Shown piece by piece: positions 8,370 through 18,312 of a stretch of 64,000 nucleotides of DNA. The notes beneath the pieces were generated by a model. That model saw only the letters and a list, made by a program, of their open reading frames with translations, was not told the DNA's origin and did no database searches. This stretch comes from Flammeovirgaceae bacterium (GTDB taxonomy: Bacteria; Bacteroidota; Bacteroidia; Cytophagales; Cyclobacteriaceae), in NCBI GenBank assembly GCA_020635915.1, contig JACJYU010000001.1, positions 1,054,001-1,118,000 on the forward strand, written 5' to 3'. Within the stretch, counting starts at the first letter, position 1. The number at the start of each line of letters is the position of its first letter. Position numbers and translations under genes: made by a program.

Positions 8370-9320
8370 CTAATTCTTCCCTTCCGATTTCCTCCTGTCC
8401 CTTTCTATCCTTTTTTTACTCTTTCCGAGGGGTGCCAAAAAATGCTTAGGGTTGTTGTCAAAGTGAATGGCAAGGGTATCCAGGTTCAATAATAGGCGGT
8501 TGAGGTTGAGGTACAGCGAATCGTCCTTTAGCAATTTGCTTACCGTATTGTCGTCATTATTGAGTTTGGAAAGTGCCCGGTTGAGGTTGTCCAGGGTTTG
8601 CTGCGTCTTGGCCACCGTCTTGTTCAGTTCCATTTGCTTCAACGTATCGGAGAAGGCTTTAAAATTTCCAATGACAGGCCTCAAATCCCGCAATGCAATG
8701 GAGAGGTTGTCCGAAGTGAGCTTGAAGCTTGCCGACAACTCCTTCATCTTGTCATCGGTGGTGATCAGGGCACGGTTGACAAGGCCTGGTGTGTACGTGA
8801 GTTTCATAAAGAGCGTGTCCAGCCTTGCCGAGTTGCTGGCAAGGTTGTCCAGGACCGTGTTCAGCTTTCGCAGGGTCGTCTGCACATTGTTGGCCACGGG
8901 CTCAGCGGTTTCGGTAAATACGTCAAAGATGCCCCGGGCCGCCTCGGCCAATATGGTATCCCCGGGGTTAAGGGGCTTTAATTTATTTCCGATATTCAAT
9001 AAAATGGACTTGCTTCCAAGAAAATCGCTGTTGAGGATGGCGGTGGCGGAATCGCCCACAATGATATCGGAGTCAATTTCCAACTCCACCAGCACTTTGT
9101 TTTCCTTTCCTTGCACAATCCGGATATTGCTTACCCTTCCCACGGCATAACCATTTACAAGCACCGGGTTGGACACCGCCAGTTGGTCCACGTTGTCGTA
9201 GATGGCGTAAAACTTGTTGGTGGAGCTAAGGAAATCTATGCCTTTCAGGTAATTAAACCCAAAATACAACAGTGCCAACGCAATGGTCACGAACAAACCT
9301 ACTTTTACCTCTTTATTCAC
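8370..9320 (-). CDS. MCE/MlaD-domain lipid-transport protein
   Basis: 316 residues: an N-terminal membrane anchor (about 7-25), one MCE domain (about 35-115, LVNGYAVGRVSNIRI and AILNSDFLGSKSI), then a long helical region. MCE proteins form hexameric rings that carry lipids between the membranes. The partner MlaE permease and MlaF ATPase are not nearby. The basic C-terminus (KSKKRIERDRRKSEGKN) is notable. It follows the amidase gene by five bases, a common pairing in Cytophagales. Confidence 0.88.
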   Translation of the reverse strand: MNKEVKVGLFVTIALALLYFGFNYLKGIDFLSSTNKFYAIYDNVDQLAVSNPVLVNGYAVGRVSNIRIVQGKENKVLVELEIDSDIIVGDSATAILNSDFLGSKSILLNIGNKLKPLNPGDTILAEAARGIFDVFTETAEPVANNVQTTLRKLNTVLDNLASNSARLDTLFMKLTYTPGLVNRALITTDDKMKELSASFKLTSDNLSIALRDLRPVIGNFKAFSDTLKQMELNKTVAKTQQTLDNLNRALSKLNNDDNTVSKLLKDDSLYLNLNRLLLNLDTLAIHFDNNPKHFLAPLGKSKKRIERDRRKSEGKN

Positions 9321-9325
9321 AACTG

Positions 9326-10108
9326 CTAGTTTACGGATTCAATTTGGTTTTTGTACTCTTTGAAGGCGCGATATATGCCTGAGGCGATCAAATCCTGGCC
9401 CCGCTCGCTGCCCAGGTACTTTTCTTCATTTGGATTGGTCAGGTACCCTACCTCAACAAGCACACTGGGCATGCTGGTTCGCCAAAGTACCCAAAACCCT
9501 GCTTGTTTTACCCCCAGGCTCCGCCTTCCCACCCGGTCTTTAAATTGGTTTTCGATAAGGTCGGCCAGCTTCACGCTGCTCTCCTGATAGGCACTTTGCG
9601 CCAGGGAAAACAATATGTAGGACTCGGGCGAATTGGGGTCGAAACCTTCATAGCGTTCTTCATGGTTGGCGTCCAGCAGGATGACGGCATTTTCCCTCTT
9701 GGCCACCTCCAGGTTTCCGTCCACCTTATGCGGCCCCATCACATAAGTCTCCGTGCCGTGCACCTCCGGGCGGCTTAGGGCATTGGCATGGATGGAAATA
9801 AACAAGTCTGCTTTGTTTTTATTGGCGATATTGGCCCGCTCGTCAAGGGCAATGTAGCGGTCGTCCGTCCTTGTATAAATCACCTTTACGCCTGGCACAT
9901 ATTGCTTGATGTAATTTCCCACCTTCAAGGCCACGCTTAAGGTGATGTTCTTCTCCAGCACCTTGACCCCGTGGGTGCCGGGGTCGTGGCCGCCATGGCC
10001 GGCATCGATCACCACGGTATCAACCGTAAAATCAGTGGGCAAAGGGGACGCAGAGGAGATTAGCAAGGTTATTGCTATGAGCAGGGCTTTGAATCCGATA
10101 TTCTTCAC
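9326..10108 (-). CDS. N-acetylmuramoyl-L-alanine amidase (Amidase_3)
   Basis: Cleaves the bond between N-acetylmuramic acid and L-alanine in peptidoglycan. The frame is open to 10438, but that would overlap the divergent LptD-like gene. I chose the GTG at 10108, giving 260 residues with a signal-like N-terminus (KNIGFKALLIAITLLISSAS). Zinc and catalytic motifs are present: VIDAGHGGHDPG, a conserved Glu region, FISIHANA, and VLVEVGYLTN near the end. It is followed by the MCE gene. Confidence 0.9.
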   Translation of the reverse strand: MKNIGFKALLIAITLLISSASPLPTDFTVDTVVIDAGHGGHDPGTHGVKVLEKNITLSVALKVGNYIKQYVPGVKVIYTRTDDRYIALDERANIANKNKADLFISIHANALSRPEVHGTETYVMGPHKVDGNLEVAKRENAVILLDANHEERYEGFDPNSPESYILFSLAQSAYQESSVKLADLIENQFKDRVGRRSLGVKQAGFWVLWRTSMPSVLVEVGYLTNPNEEKYLGSERGQDLIASGIYRAFKEYKNQIESVN

Positions 10109-10202
10109 AGGCTTAACAATGTCTGGACTATTTGCAATAACTTTACGCAAAGTTGTGAATTTTTCACTAAAAGCTAAACACCTGGAAACCGTACCAGAAC
10201 GC

Positions 10203-12914
10203 GTGGGAAAGCATTTTTTTTTCATTTTATCGGTCCTTTTGTTTTTTTCCGTTACCGGTTTTGCCCAAGTGGAAAACCCCGTTAAAGCCCCTGCGCTGCG
10301 CTTGCCCACCCCATCGGATACCCTGCCTGTGGACTCCGCAAGGCTATTGAACAAAAACGATACCTTAATTGCCAAGACCGGGGCGAAGCCGGACACGCTC
10401 ATGGCCCCGCCACCCAAAAGCGATATTGAAACCACCATATTCTATTCTGCCCGGGACTCGATCAATTCCAGCCTGGAGAGGAAGATCATTAAGCTGTATG
10501 GCAACGCGAAAATCACCTATGGGGCAATACAACTGGAGGCAGACGAAATCATCATAGATTATGAAAATTCCACCATCACGGCACGGGGGCAACTGGATTC
10601 CCTGGGGCACCGTGTAGGCTACCCGGTATTCAAAAATGGGAATGAAGTATACGAAACCCGGGACATCGTATACAATTTCAAAAGCAAAAAAGCCAAAATA
10701 TCGGAAGTGGTCACCCAACAGGGCGATGGCATCGTGCATGGTGACGTGGTGTACAAAAACGACAAAAACGAATTGTTCACCATAGGCAATGCCTACACTA
10801 CCTGCAACCTTGCCCACCCCCACTTTAGGATTGTTTCGCACAAGGCAAAAGCCATCCCCAACGACAAAATAGTGACGGGGCCATTTTATATGGAACTGAA
10901 CGATGTCCCCCTTCCCCTGGGCTTCGCCTTCGGCATGTTCCCGGCCCAACGGCAAAGTGCTTCGGGGATCATCGTGCCTTCTTATGGGGAAGAGGTAAGG
11001 CGGGGGTTCTTTTTGAAGAACGGGGGGTATTATTTTGACATCAATGATTATGTAAAAGCCACGGTCACCGGGGACATCTACAGCAAAGGGTCGTCTGCTT
11101 TGTACATCAATTCCATGTACCGGAAAAGGTATGCCTATAACGGCAGCCTCAGTTTTAGCATGACCAACAACCGGTTGACTCAAAATATCGAAGACAACCA
11201 AAAAATTAGGGATTTCCGTATTGCCTGGAGCCATTCCCCCCAATCGAAAGGGACAGGCCGGTTTTCCGCCTCCGTCAATGCCGCCACTTCAAGCTTTACC
11301 AACAATAACCTGCTGGGCATCAACACCAACCCCAATGCCACCAGCATTGACAACTCATCACGGAAGCTGAGCTCAAATGTTTCGTATTCCAAAACCTTCA
11401 AGGGCACACCGCTTTCGATGGGGATAAACATGAGGCACAACCAGGACCTTGTCACCAAAAGGGTAGACCTGCCCTTGCCCGACATCAGTTTCAACGTCAA
11501 CAATATTTATCCATTTAAAAAATCACACAAAGAAGTACTGGAAAACTTCGTATTGAGGTACACGGCAAAAGGGACCAATCAAATCACCAATAGCCTGGGG
11601 CCGGTTGGGGATGTTACCGACAGCATCATTCCCTTTAATTTCGACAACCTGTCCACTTTTTTAAGGAATTCGAGAAAAGCGGTGCGCCATGAGATACCCA
11701 TCAGCACCTCCATAAAAGCGCTGAAGCACTTCACGCTTTCCCCGCAGGTAAGCTACAGCGAATTGTGGTATTTCGAAAAACTCAACTGGGGGCTTGACCC
11801 TGCCGGGGAAAAGGCCATTGTGTTGGATACCATCAAGCAATTCAACAGGATTTCCAATTACTCCACCAGCATTTCTTTGAACACCCGGTTGTATGGGATG
11901 TACATCTCCAAAAACCCGAACAGGAAAATAAAGGCAATAAGGCACGTGGTCAATCCCAGCATTTCCTATAGCTACCAACCCGACTTTACCGACCCCAAGT
12001 TTGGGTACTTCCAAACCTTTACCACCACCAATGGCACGGTCATTCAAAAATCGAGGCATGAGGGCGCCCGGTTTATCTACGGAAGCTCGGCACAAAACAG
12101 GCAAAGCGCCATGGGCCTGAGCATTGGCAACAACCTTGAAATGAAAGTAAAAAATGCCACTGACTCTGCCGCCAGGAAAATTTCATTGCTGAACAACCTG
12201 TCCATATCAACAAGTTATAATTTTGCCGCAGACTCCTTCAGGTTGTCGCCTATTTCGTTAAGTGCCAACACCAACGTATTAAACGACAAGATCAACATCA
12301 ACATGGGAGCCAGCATTGACCCCTACAAATACCGGATAGACAGCATAGGGACCTCGGAAAAAAACCTGGGGCAGGTTTATGAAACAAAGATCAGCAAGCT
12401 AAAATGGGGGGATGGGTTTAACCTGGGCCAGGTCACAAGCCTGAATTTTTCGTTCAGCACCAACCTCTCCCCAAAAGGAAAAGCAAAAGATGCCGATACG
12501 CGAAGTAAAATTGCCCAATCCAATATCTCGCAGAGCGACAAGGAATACCTGCTGCAAAACCCCGACAGCTATATCGACTTTAGCATCCCATGGAATTTGA
12601 GGGTGAACTATAACCTGGGGTACAGCAAGCGCGGAAGGCAACCTTCCACCATTACACAGGGAGTGCAGTTCAATGGCGACTTGTCGCTGTCGGAAAAGTG
12701 GAAGATCACCTTCAACTCAGGGTATGACCTGAAAAACAAAGAGTTTACGTTGACCTCCATCAACATCAACCGCGACCTCCATTGCTGGCAGGTAAGCCTG
12801 GGCTGGACGCCATTCGGGAATTTTCAATCGTACAATTTCTCCATTGGGGTAAAATCCGGTATGCTGCGGGACCTAAAACTGGACCGCACACGCTCCTTCT
12901 TTGACAGGCGATAG
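10203..12914 (+). CDS. LptD/OstA-like outer-membrane assembly protein
   Basis: Likely assembles lipopolysaccharide in the outer membrane. The GTG at 10203 gives 903 residues with a good signal peptide (GKHFFFILSVLLFFSVTGFA). An ATG at 10119 would add 28 residues before it. After a Pro/Thr-rich linker comes an LptA/OstA-like domain (about 60-200: IKLYGNAKITYGAIQLEADE), then a long barrel (PLPLGFAFGMFP, SGIIVPSYGEE) ending in RSFFDRR. It is the Bacteroidota version of LptD, which is more divergent than in Proteobacteria. It converges on lysS with a two-base gap. Confidence 0.88.
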   Translation: MGKHFFFILSVLLFFSVTGFAQVENPVKAPALRLPTPSDTLPVDSARLLNKNDTLIAKTGAKPDTLMAPPPKSDIETTIFYSARDSINSSLERKIIKLYGNAKITYGAIQLEADEIIIDYENSTITARGQLDSLGHRVGYPVFKNGNEVYETRDIVYNFKSKKAKISEVVTQQGDGIVHGDVVYKNDKNELFTIGNAYTTCNLAHPHFRIVSHKAKAIPNDKIVTGPFYMELNDVPLPLGFAFGMFPAQRQSASGIIVPSYGEEVRRGFFLKNGGYYFDINDYVKATVTGDIYSKGSSALYINSMYRKRYAYNGSLSFSMTNNRLTQNIEDNQKIRDFRIAWSHSPQSKGTGRFSASVNAATSSFTNNNLLGINTNPNATSIDNSSRKLSSNVSYSKTFKGTPLSMGINMRHNQDLVTKRVDLPLPDISFNVNNIYPFKKSHKEVLENFVLRYTAKGTNQITNSLGPVGDVTDSIIPFNFDNLSTFLRNSRKAVRHEIPISTSIKALKHFTLSPQVSYSELWYFEKLNWGLDPAGEKAIVLDTIKQFNRISNYSTSISLNTRLYGMYISKNPNRKIKAIRHVVNPSISYSYQPDFTDPKFGYFQTFTTTNGTVIQKSRHEGARFIYGSSAQNRQSAMGLSIGNNLEMKVKNATDSAARKISLLNNLSISTSYNFAADSFRLSPISLSANTNVLNDKININMGASIDPYKYRIDSIGTSEKNLGQVYETKISKLKWGDGFNLGQVTSLNFSFSTNLSPKGKAKDADTRSKIAQSNISQSDKEYLLQNPDSYIDFSIPWNLRVNYNLGYSKRGRQPSTITQGVQFNGDLSLSEKWKITFNSGYDLKNKEFTLTSININRDLHCWQVSLGWTPFGNFQSYNFSIGVKSGMLRDLKLDRTRSFFDRR

Positions 12915-12916
12915 GT

Positions 12917-14650
12917 TTAAAGGTTGGCCAGCCACCCCTCCACCTCCTCCAGCGTGGGGTTTTTCACTCCTTCCAATTTCATTTTCTTTCGCATGCCGCA
13001 GACGTCATTAAACAGCTTGGTGGCTTTCTGTTCCTTTAATTTGGCCTTGGTGGTAATGGAGAGCTTTTGAAAAACGGGCAGCAGTTCTTCCCTGATGCCC
13101 ACATCGCCCAACTCCAGGGCAATATTGGCGGCCCTTTTCTCCGGCTTCATTTGCGGGAAGAAAATAACATCCTGTATGGAAGTGGAGTTGGTCATGATCA
13201 TGGCCAGCCTGTCGATGCCAATGCCCAGTCCGGCCGTTGGGGGCATCCCAAACTCCAGGGCGCGCAAATAATCCTCATCAAGGGTCATCGCCTCCTCGTC
13301 ACCCCTCTTGCCTAGTTCCAATTGTTCCTCAAACCGTGCCCTTTGGTCCAACGGATCATTCAATTCCGAGAAGGCATTGCAGATTTCCTTTCCGTTGCAA
13401 ATGGCCTCAAAGCGCTCGACCAAGCCCGGCTTGGACCGGTGTTTTTTGGCCAAGGGCGACATTTCTATGGGGTAATCGGTGATGTAGGTGGGCTGTATCA
13501 GGTTTGGCTCGCATTTTTCCCCAAAAATTTCATCGATCAACTTCCCTTTGCCCATGCTTTCGTCCACTTTTACATTCAACTCCTTGCAGGTTTTCCTGAG
13601 CTCCTCCTCGGTCATTTCCGAAATATCAATACCGGTAAAATGTTGGATGGCCCCGTACATGGTAAACCGCTTCCAGGGACGCTGAAAATCGATCTCATTG
13701 TCCCCCACTTTCACCTTAGTGGTGCCGTGCAGGTCGAGGGCCACTTTTTCTATCATTTCCTCCACCAGGTCCATCATCCAGTTGTAATCCTTATAGGCCA
13801 CATACAATTCCACCTGGGTAAATTCGGGGTTGTGGAAGCGCGACATTCCTTCGTTGCGGAAATCCTTGCTGAACTCGTACACCCCCTCCAAGCCCCCGAC
13901 AATCAACCTTTTTAAATACAACTCGTTGGCGATACGCAGGTACAAGGTCATGTCCAACGTGTTGTGGTGCGTTTTAAATGGCCGCGCGGCCGCCCCGCCA
14001 TACAAAGGCTGCAGGATGGGGGTCTCCACTTCCAAATACCCCTTGCCATTCAGGTACTCGCGCATCGAATTGACTAGCTTGGTGCGCTTGACAAAAGCCT
14101 CCTTTACGTGTGGGTTCACCACCAGGTCCACATACCGCATGCGGTAGCGCTGCTCGGGGTCGGTGAAGGCATCGTGCAGGGTTGCCTTGCCGCTCTCGTC
14201 CACGGTCTCTTTTACGATAGGAAGCGGGCGGAGCGACTTTGACAAGATTTTAAAACCCGTTGCGTAAATTGAAATTTCGCCCGTCTTGGTGGTGAAGACA
14301 TAGCCCTCCACCCCGATGATATCGCCAATGTCGAGCAGTTTTTTAAAAACGGTATTGTAAAGGGTTTTGTCTTCGCCCGGGCAAATGTCGTCCCTTCGCA
14401 CATACACCTGTATCCTCCCGGTGGCATCCTGTAGGGTGGCAAAGGAAGCATTTCCCATGATCCGCCTGGCCATTATCCGGCCCGCAATGGAAACGTTTTT
14501 GTACTCGATCTTCTGTTTTGGATAGTTTTCAAGTATGTCCCTGGCGGAAGCATTGACATGGAACAAGTCTGCGGGGTACGGGTCGATGCCCAGTTTGACG
14601 AGGTCCTTCAGCGCCTGCCTTCTTATGGTTTCCTGTTCGCTTAGTTGCAT
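12917..14650 (-). CDS. lysS: Lysyl-tRNA synthetase, class II
   Basis: Charges tRNA-Lys. I chose the ATG at 14650 (MQLSEQETIRRQAL), giving 577 residues. The frame continues 25 codons upstream without family similarity. The N-terminal OB fold (VSIAGRIMARRIMGNASF) is followed by the class II core: motif 1 around REYLNGKGYLEVETPIL, motif 2 FRNEGMSRFHNPEFTQVE, motif 3 GLGIGIDRLAMIM. The C-terminal tail is about 70 residues longer than in E. coli LysS, as is usual in Bacteroidota. Confidence 0.96.
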   Translation of the reverse strand: MQLSEQETIRRQALKDLVKLGIDPYPADLFHVNASARDILENYPKQKIEYKNVSIAGRIMARRIMGNASFATLQDATGRIQVYVRRDDICPGEDKTLYNTVFKKLLDIGDIIGVEGYVFTTKTGEISIYATGFKILSKSLRPLPIVKETVDESGKATLHDAFTDPEQRYRMRYVDLVVNPHVKEAFVKRTKLVNSMREYLNGKGYLEVETPILQPLYGGAAARPFKTHHNTLDMTLYLRIANELYLKRLIVGGLEGVYEFSKDFRNEGMSRFHNPEFTQVELYVAYKDYNWMMDLVEEMIEKVALDLHGTTKVKVGDNEIDFQRPWKRFTMYGAIQHFTGIDISEMTEEELRKTCKELNVKVDESMGKGKLIDEIFGEKCEPNLIQPTYITDYPIEMSPLAKKHRSKPGLVERFEAICNGKEICNAFSELNDPLDQRARFEEQLELGKRGDEEAMTLDEDYLRALEFGMPPTAGLGIGIDRLAMIMTNSTSIQDVIFFPQMKPEKRAANIALELGDVGIREELLPVFQKLSITTKAKLKEQKATKLFNDVCGMRKKMKLEGVKNPTLEEVEGWLANL

Positions 14651-14896
14651 GGATGGGGCTATTGATTTTTGTAAATGGTAAATTTTTGGCGTAAGCACAA
14701 GGCCCACGATGAATGCGCCCGCCACATGGCTTAATTAAAATTAAAGCCGTGCCCTTGCACATTATCGGGCCAAAACATAAAAGTGTGCAAAAATAATGAT
14801 TTAAGCCCAGAGGGCAGCGCCCTTTTGGAAAGGCCGTTCAGCCTCCTCAACATTTGCCCCCATGGGCCGCCCATCTTATTTGTCCCTTTTTCGGGG
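14651..14896. other. 246-base gap between proline dehydrogenase and lysS
   Basis: Both flanking genes are read leftward. I see an AT-rich stretch (around 14728-14742) that could hold the lysS promoter, but no TAnnTTTG element I trust. There is no hairpin strong enough to call a terminator and no coding signal. Confidence 0.4.
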
Positions 14897-16078
14897 CTAA
14901 GCCGATTTTCTCCTGGCGAGTTCTTTTCGGATCAGCCTCAGCTCGTTGCTGCTTTGGCCGGCCACGGAGGTGTTTTCTTCGGCCCTGCGCAGCAGGTAAG
15001 GGATCACTGACTTTACGGGGCCGTAGGGAAGGTACTTCACCACGTTATACCCCTCCCGTGCCAGGTTGAACGAAATTTGGTCGCTCATGCCAAAGAGCTG
15101 GCCAAACCAAATGCGGCCATCGTTGTTTTTCATGCCATGTTTGGCCATGAGCACGGTAAGGAAATGGTTGCTGTACTCATTGTGCGAGCCGCACATAAGG
15201 GAAACCCGCTGTTTGTTGTCGACACAAAAGGCCAGGCCATCATTAAAGCCATCGTCCGTGGCTTGTTTGGTGGGCTGTATCGGGTCTGCATAGCCCCTTT
15301 TCCGGGCCCGCTCCCGCTCTTTCTCCATATAAGCGCCCCGCACCATTTTTACGCCCAGGAAGTAATTGTGCTTTACCGCTTCATGGTGGGCATTGCGCAT
15401 ATTGGCCAGCATATCCGCCCGGTACATTTGGTATGTGTTGAACACAATGGCCGAGCCGGTGTTGTATTTCTTCATCATCTCATAGGCCAATTGGTCGATG
15501 GGGTCCTGTAGCCAGGTTTCTTCCGCGTCAATCAATACCTTGATCTGGTATTCGTGCGCTTTGTGGCAAATCCTGTCCACCCTTGCCCGCACCCTTTCAA
15601 AGGCTGCCTGCTCTTCTGCCGTAAGCGTTTTTTTTGAGTTGATTTTTTCGAGCAATGCGGTATCGGCAATGCCGGTCATTTTAAAAACGCCAAAAGGGAT
15701 GTTGTCATTGGCTTTGGCCGCATCGAAAGTCCGGAGGATTTCTTCCGTGGTCTGGTCAAAGCCTTTTTCGGTCTTTGCCCCCTCCACGGAATAGTCCAAA
15801 ATGGCGCGCACGCCACGGTCGCCCAGCTTTTTTATTACCGGCCCACATTCATCAATGCTTTCCCCACCGCAAAAATGGTCAAACACGGTGTAACGGATAA
15901 GGCCTTTGATGGGGAGGTGAAGGAACAAACCCAGCCTTACGGCCCCTACGGCCAGGCTGGACATCACCGGGTTGTTTACCAGGGTAAAAATGAAATTGGC
16001 CTTTTTTACCTCGGCATTGCTTTTATAGGAAAACGCATGCGCGGTATCCTCGAACTTAACTTTTATTTCTGCTTCCAT
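14897..16078 (-). CDS. Proline dehydrogenase
   Basis: FAD-dependent oxidation of proline to pyrroline-5-carboxylate. The 393-residue monofunctional enzyme is the length usual for Bacteroidota. The TIM-barrel signatures are present: ILDYSVEGAKTE, IKVLIDAEETWLQ, FLGVKMVRGAYMEKERERA and SLMCGSHNEYSN. The C-terminal LPYGPVKSVIPYLLRRAEEN matches the substrate-binding helix. The second pathway enzyme (P5C dehydrogenase) is not here. A TATATTTG -7 element sits 20 bases upstream of the start. Confidence 0.93.
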   Translation of the reverse strand: MEAEIKVKFEDTAHAFSYKSNAEVKKANFIFTLVNNPVMSSLAVGAVRLGLFLHLPIKGLIRYTVFDHFCGGESIDECGPVIKKLGDRGVRAILDYSVEGAKTEKGFDQTTEEILRTFDAAKANDNIPFGVFKMTGIADTALLEKINSKKTLTAEEQAAFERVRARVDRICHKAHEYQIKVLIDAEETWLQDPIDQLAYEMMKKYNTGSAIVFNTYQMYRADMLANMRNAHHEAVKHNYFLGVKMVRGAYMEKERERARKRGYADPIQPTKQATDDGFNDGLAFCVDNKQRVSLMCGSHNEYSNHFLTVLMAKHGMKNNDGRIWFGQLFGMSDQISFNLAREGYNVVKYLPYGPVKSVIPYLLRRAEENTSVAGQSSNELRLIRKELARRKSA

Positions 16079-16097
16079 AGCGTGTTTTTTGACGGCC

Positions 16098-16105
16098 CAA
16101 ATATA
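16098..16105 (-). promoter_or_regulatory. Possible -7 element for proline dehydrogenase
   Basis: Read leftward, this is TATATTTG, a perfect TAnnTTTG. No TTG lies at the expected distance upstream, so the call is half-supported. The start codon lies 20 bases downstream. Confidence 0.35.
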
Positions 16106-16192
16106 ACCTTGATCACAATTCTTATTGGCTATTTTTATTCCAACAGTAAATTATTGAGTTATTTTGTTTGAATAAAAGCAGGCAAGCCAAAT

Positions 16193-17287
16193 ATGACCTT
16201 TGACGACTGGCATACCTGGGGCGGCAGCAAAAACAATACACTGCTGATAGCCGGGCCATGCAGTGCCGAAAGCCCGGGGCAACTAACCCAGGTGGCCTCC
16301 CACCTATACGGGATGGGCATTGGCATCATGCGTGCTGGCGTATGGAAGCCACGCACCCGGCCCAATTCCTTTGAAGGAAAGGGAGTGGAAGCACTAAAAT
16401 GGCTTCAGGGGCTAAAACAGCAAATCCCGATAAAAATAGCCACCGAGGTGGCCACCCCCCAACATGCCGAGGCAGCGCTTGCCCACCAAGTGGATGTGCT
16501 GTGGCTTGGGGCCCGCACCACCGTTAACCCCTTCCTGGTGCAGGAAATAGCCAATGCACTGCAGGGGGCAGATTTGCCCGTACTGATAAAGAACCCCATC
16601 AACCCCGACCTGGCGCTTTGGCAGGGGGCCATTGAAAGGATGTACAACTCAGGGAAAAAGAAGGTGGCTGCCGTGCACCGGGGATTCTCAACCTACCAAA
16701 AATCCAAATTCAGGAACATTCCCAGTTGGCAAATTGCCATTGAGTTAAAGTCGAACTTCCCATCCCTTCCCCTCATTTGCGACCCCAGCCATATTGCCGG
16801 CAAAAGGCAAATGATCCTGGAGGTAAGCCAAAAGGCCCTGGACCTGGGCTACGATGGATTGATGATAGAGGCCCACCCACAACCAGGCGAGGCGCTAAGC
16901 GATGCCGACCAACAGGTGGGCCTGGAAGCGCTAAGCCAAATAATAGGCCAGCTCCGGTTTGCCAAAAAACATTCAAATGACGTGGTGTTTATCAGCCAGC
17001 TTGAGCAACTGAGGGAAAAGATAGACCAAATCGACCAGGAATTGATAGAGGTCCTGTCCATACGAAAGCAGCTTATAGAAAAGATAGGCGACTACAAGAA
17101 AGAAAACAATGTAACGGTATTCCAATTGGAGAGGTGGAACGAAATCCTGCAATCCCGGACAATATGGGGCAAGGACAAATCCCTGGCCGGGGAATTCATC
17201 CAGGAACTCTACAAAACCATCCATGACGAATCCATCAGGATACAGACGGGGATAATGAACAAAGAAAACGAAAACAAAAAGGAGTAG
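16193..17287 (+). CDS. DAHP synthase fused to type II chorismate mutase
   Basis: Two domains in 364 residues. Residues 1-260 are a DAHP synthase of the AroG/KDO8P-synthase superfamily, with LLIAGPCSAESPGQL, KPRTRPNSFEGKG, GARTTVNPFLVQEIA and LICDPSHIAGKR. Residues 270-355 are an AroQ-type mutase (REKIDQIDQELIEVLSIRKQ). The first commits carbon to the shikimate pathway and the second converts chorismate to prephenate. The fusion allows feedback control by the mutase domain. The stop overlaps the aroB GTG start by one base as TAGTG. Confidence 0.94.
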   Translation: MTFDDWHTWGGSKNNTLLIAGPCSAESPGQLTQVASHLYGMGIGIMRAGVWKPRTRPNSFEGKGVEALKWLQGLKQQIPIKIATEVATPQHAEAALAHQVDVLWLGARTTVNPFLVQEIANALQGADLPVLIKNPINPDLALWQGAIERMYNSGKKKVAAVHRGFSTYQKSKFRNIPSWQIAIELKSNFPSLPLICDPSHIAGKRQMILEVSQKALDLGYDGLMIEAHPQPGEALSDADQQVGLEALSQIIGQLRFAKKHSNDVVFISQLEQLREKIDQIDQELIEVLSIRKQLIEKIGDYKKENNVTVFQLERWNEILQSRTIWGKDKSLAGEFIQELYKTIHDESIRIQTGIMNKENENKKE

Positions 17288-18312
17288 TGCAAAGCGTAAT
17301 CATCAAGGAACAAATCGGCCCCTCGCTAAAAGCCATACTTGATCAGAACGCCTACAGCAAAGTGGGCGTGCTGGTGGACACCAATACGGAAAACCTGTGC
17401 CTCCCCGCCATCAAAAACACATTGCCCGATTTCGAGGTGCTAAGGGTGGAGGCCGGGGAAAAATTCAAGACCCTCGATACCTGCCAAAGGATCTGGGAAC
17501 AGCTTACGCACAAGGGGTTTGACCGGCATGCGGTGTTGATAGTGCTCGGTGGCGGTGTGCTGGGGGACATGGGGGGTTTTTGCGCCTCCACTTTTAAGAG
17601 GGGCATTGATTTCATACTCATACCCACTACCCTGCTCTCCCAGGTGGACGCCAGCGTGGGGGGAAAGTTGGGCATCGATTTTATGGGCTTCAAAAACCAC
17701 ATCGGGTTGTTCAGGGAACCCACCGCCACCCTTATCTCCACGGTTTTCCTGGCCACCCTGCCCGAACGGGAGCTTAGGTCCGGTTATGCAGAAGTGATCA
17801 AGCACAGCCTGATTTCGGATGAAGCCAAATGGAAGGCCTTGAGCAAAAAGCCCCTGAAGGGGCAAGACTGGAACGACCTTATCGATTTTTCATTTCAATT
17901 TAAGTCTGGGGTGGCGGAAACCGATCCGTTTGAAGGGGGCATTCGCAAAATTTTGAACTTTGGCCATACCATTGGCCATGCGGTTGAAAGTTGCTGCCTC
18001 AAAACCGACTCCCCGCTGTTTCATGGCGAGGCCATTGCCATTGGCATGGTGGCGGAGGCGCATATTTCGTTCCAAAAAGGCTTGCTTGGCGAGGCCAGCC
18101 TCAAGGAAATAGGAAACTACATTATTGAAATATTTGGAAAGGAAAACCTGCCAAAAACCACCTCCATACTGGAATGGGCAACGCAGGACAAGAAAAACAA
18201 AGGCAATAGGAATTTGATGGCCCTACTCGATGGGGTAGGTCACGCGGTGTGGGACGTAGAGGTTAACGAAAATGAAATTCGCAGTTCATTGGATTACTAT
18301 CGCTCGCTTTAA
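17287..18312 (+). CDS. aroB: 3-dehydroquinate synthase
   Basis: Second shikimate-pathway step (DAHP to 3-dehydroquinate), NAD- and Zn-dependent. 341 residues from a GTG start coupled to the preceding gene. Clear signatures: VLGGGVLGDMGGFCASTFKR, IPTTLLSQVDASVGGKLGID, RSGYAEVIKHSLI and LNFGHTIGHAVE, covering the metal ligands. It is slightly shorter than E. coli AroB (362). Confidence 0.96.
   Translation: MQSVIIKEQIGPSLKAILDQNAYSKVGVLVDTNTENLCLPAIKNTLPDFEVLRVEAGEKFKTLDTCQRIWEQLTHKGFDRHAVLIVLGGGVLGDMGGFCASTFKRGIDFILIPTTLLSQVDASVGGKLGIDFMGFKNHIGLFREPTATLISTVFLATLPERELRSGYAEVIKHSLISDEAKWKALSKKPLKGQDWNDLIDFSFQFKSGVAETDPFEGGIRKILNFGHTIGHAVESCCLKTDSPLFHGEAIAIGMVAEAHISFQKGLLGEASLKEIGNYIIEIFGKENLPKTTSILEWATQDKKNKGNRNLMALLDGVGHAVWDVEVNENEIRSSLDYYRSL

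Noticed and set aside
9942..10202. N-terminal extension of the LptD-like frame
   Set aside because: It overlaps the amidase gene and has no signal peptide; the GTG at 10203 places a clean signal peptide first.
10365..11243. 292-residue leftward open frame
   Set aside because: Opposite the LptD-like gene; His/Pro-rich composition and no motifs indicate an antisense shadow.
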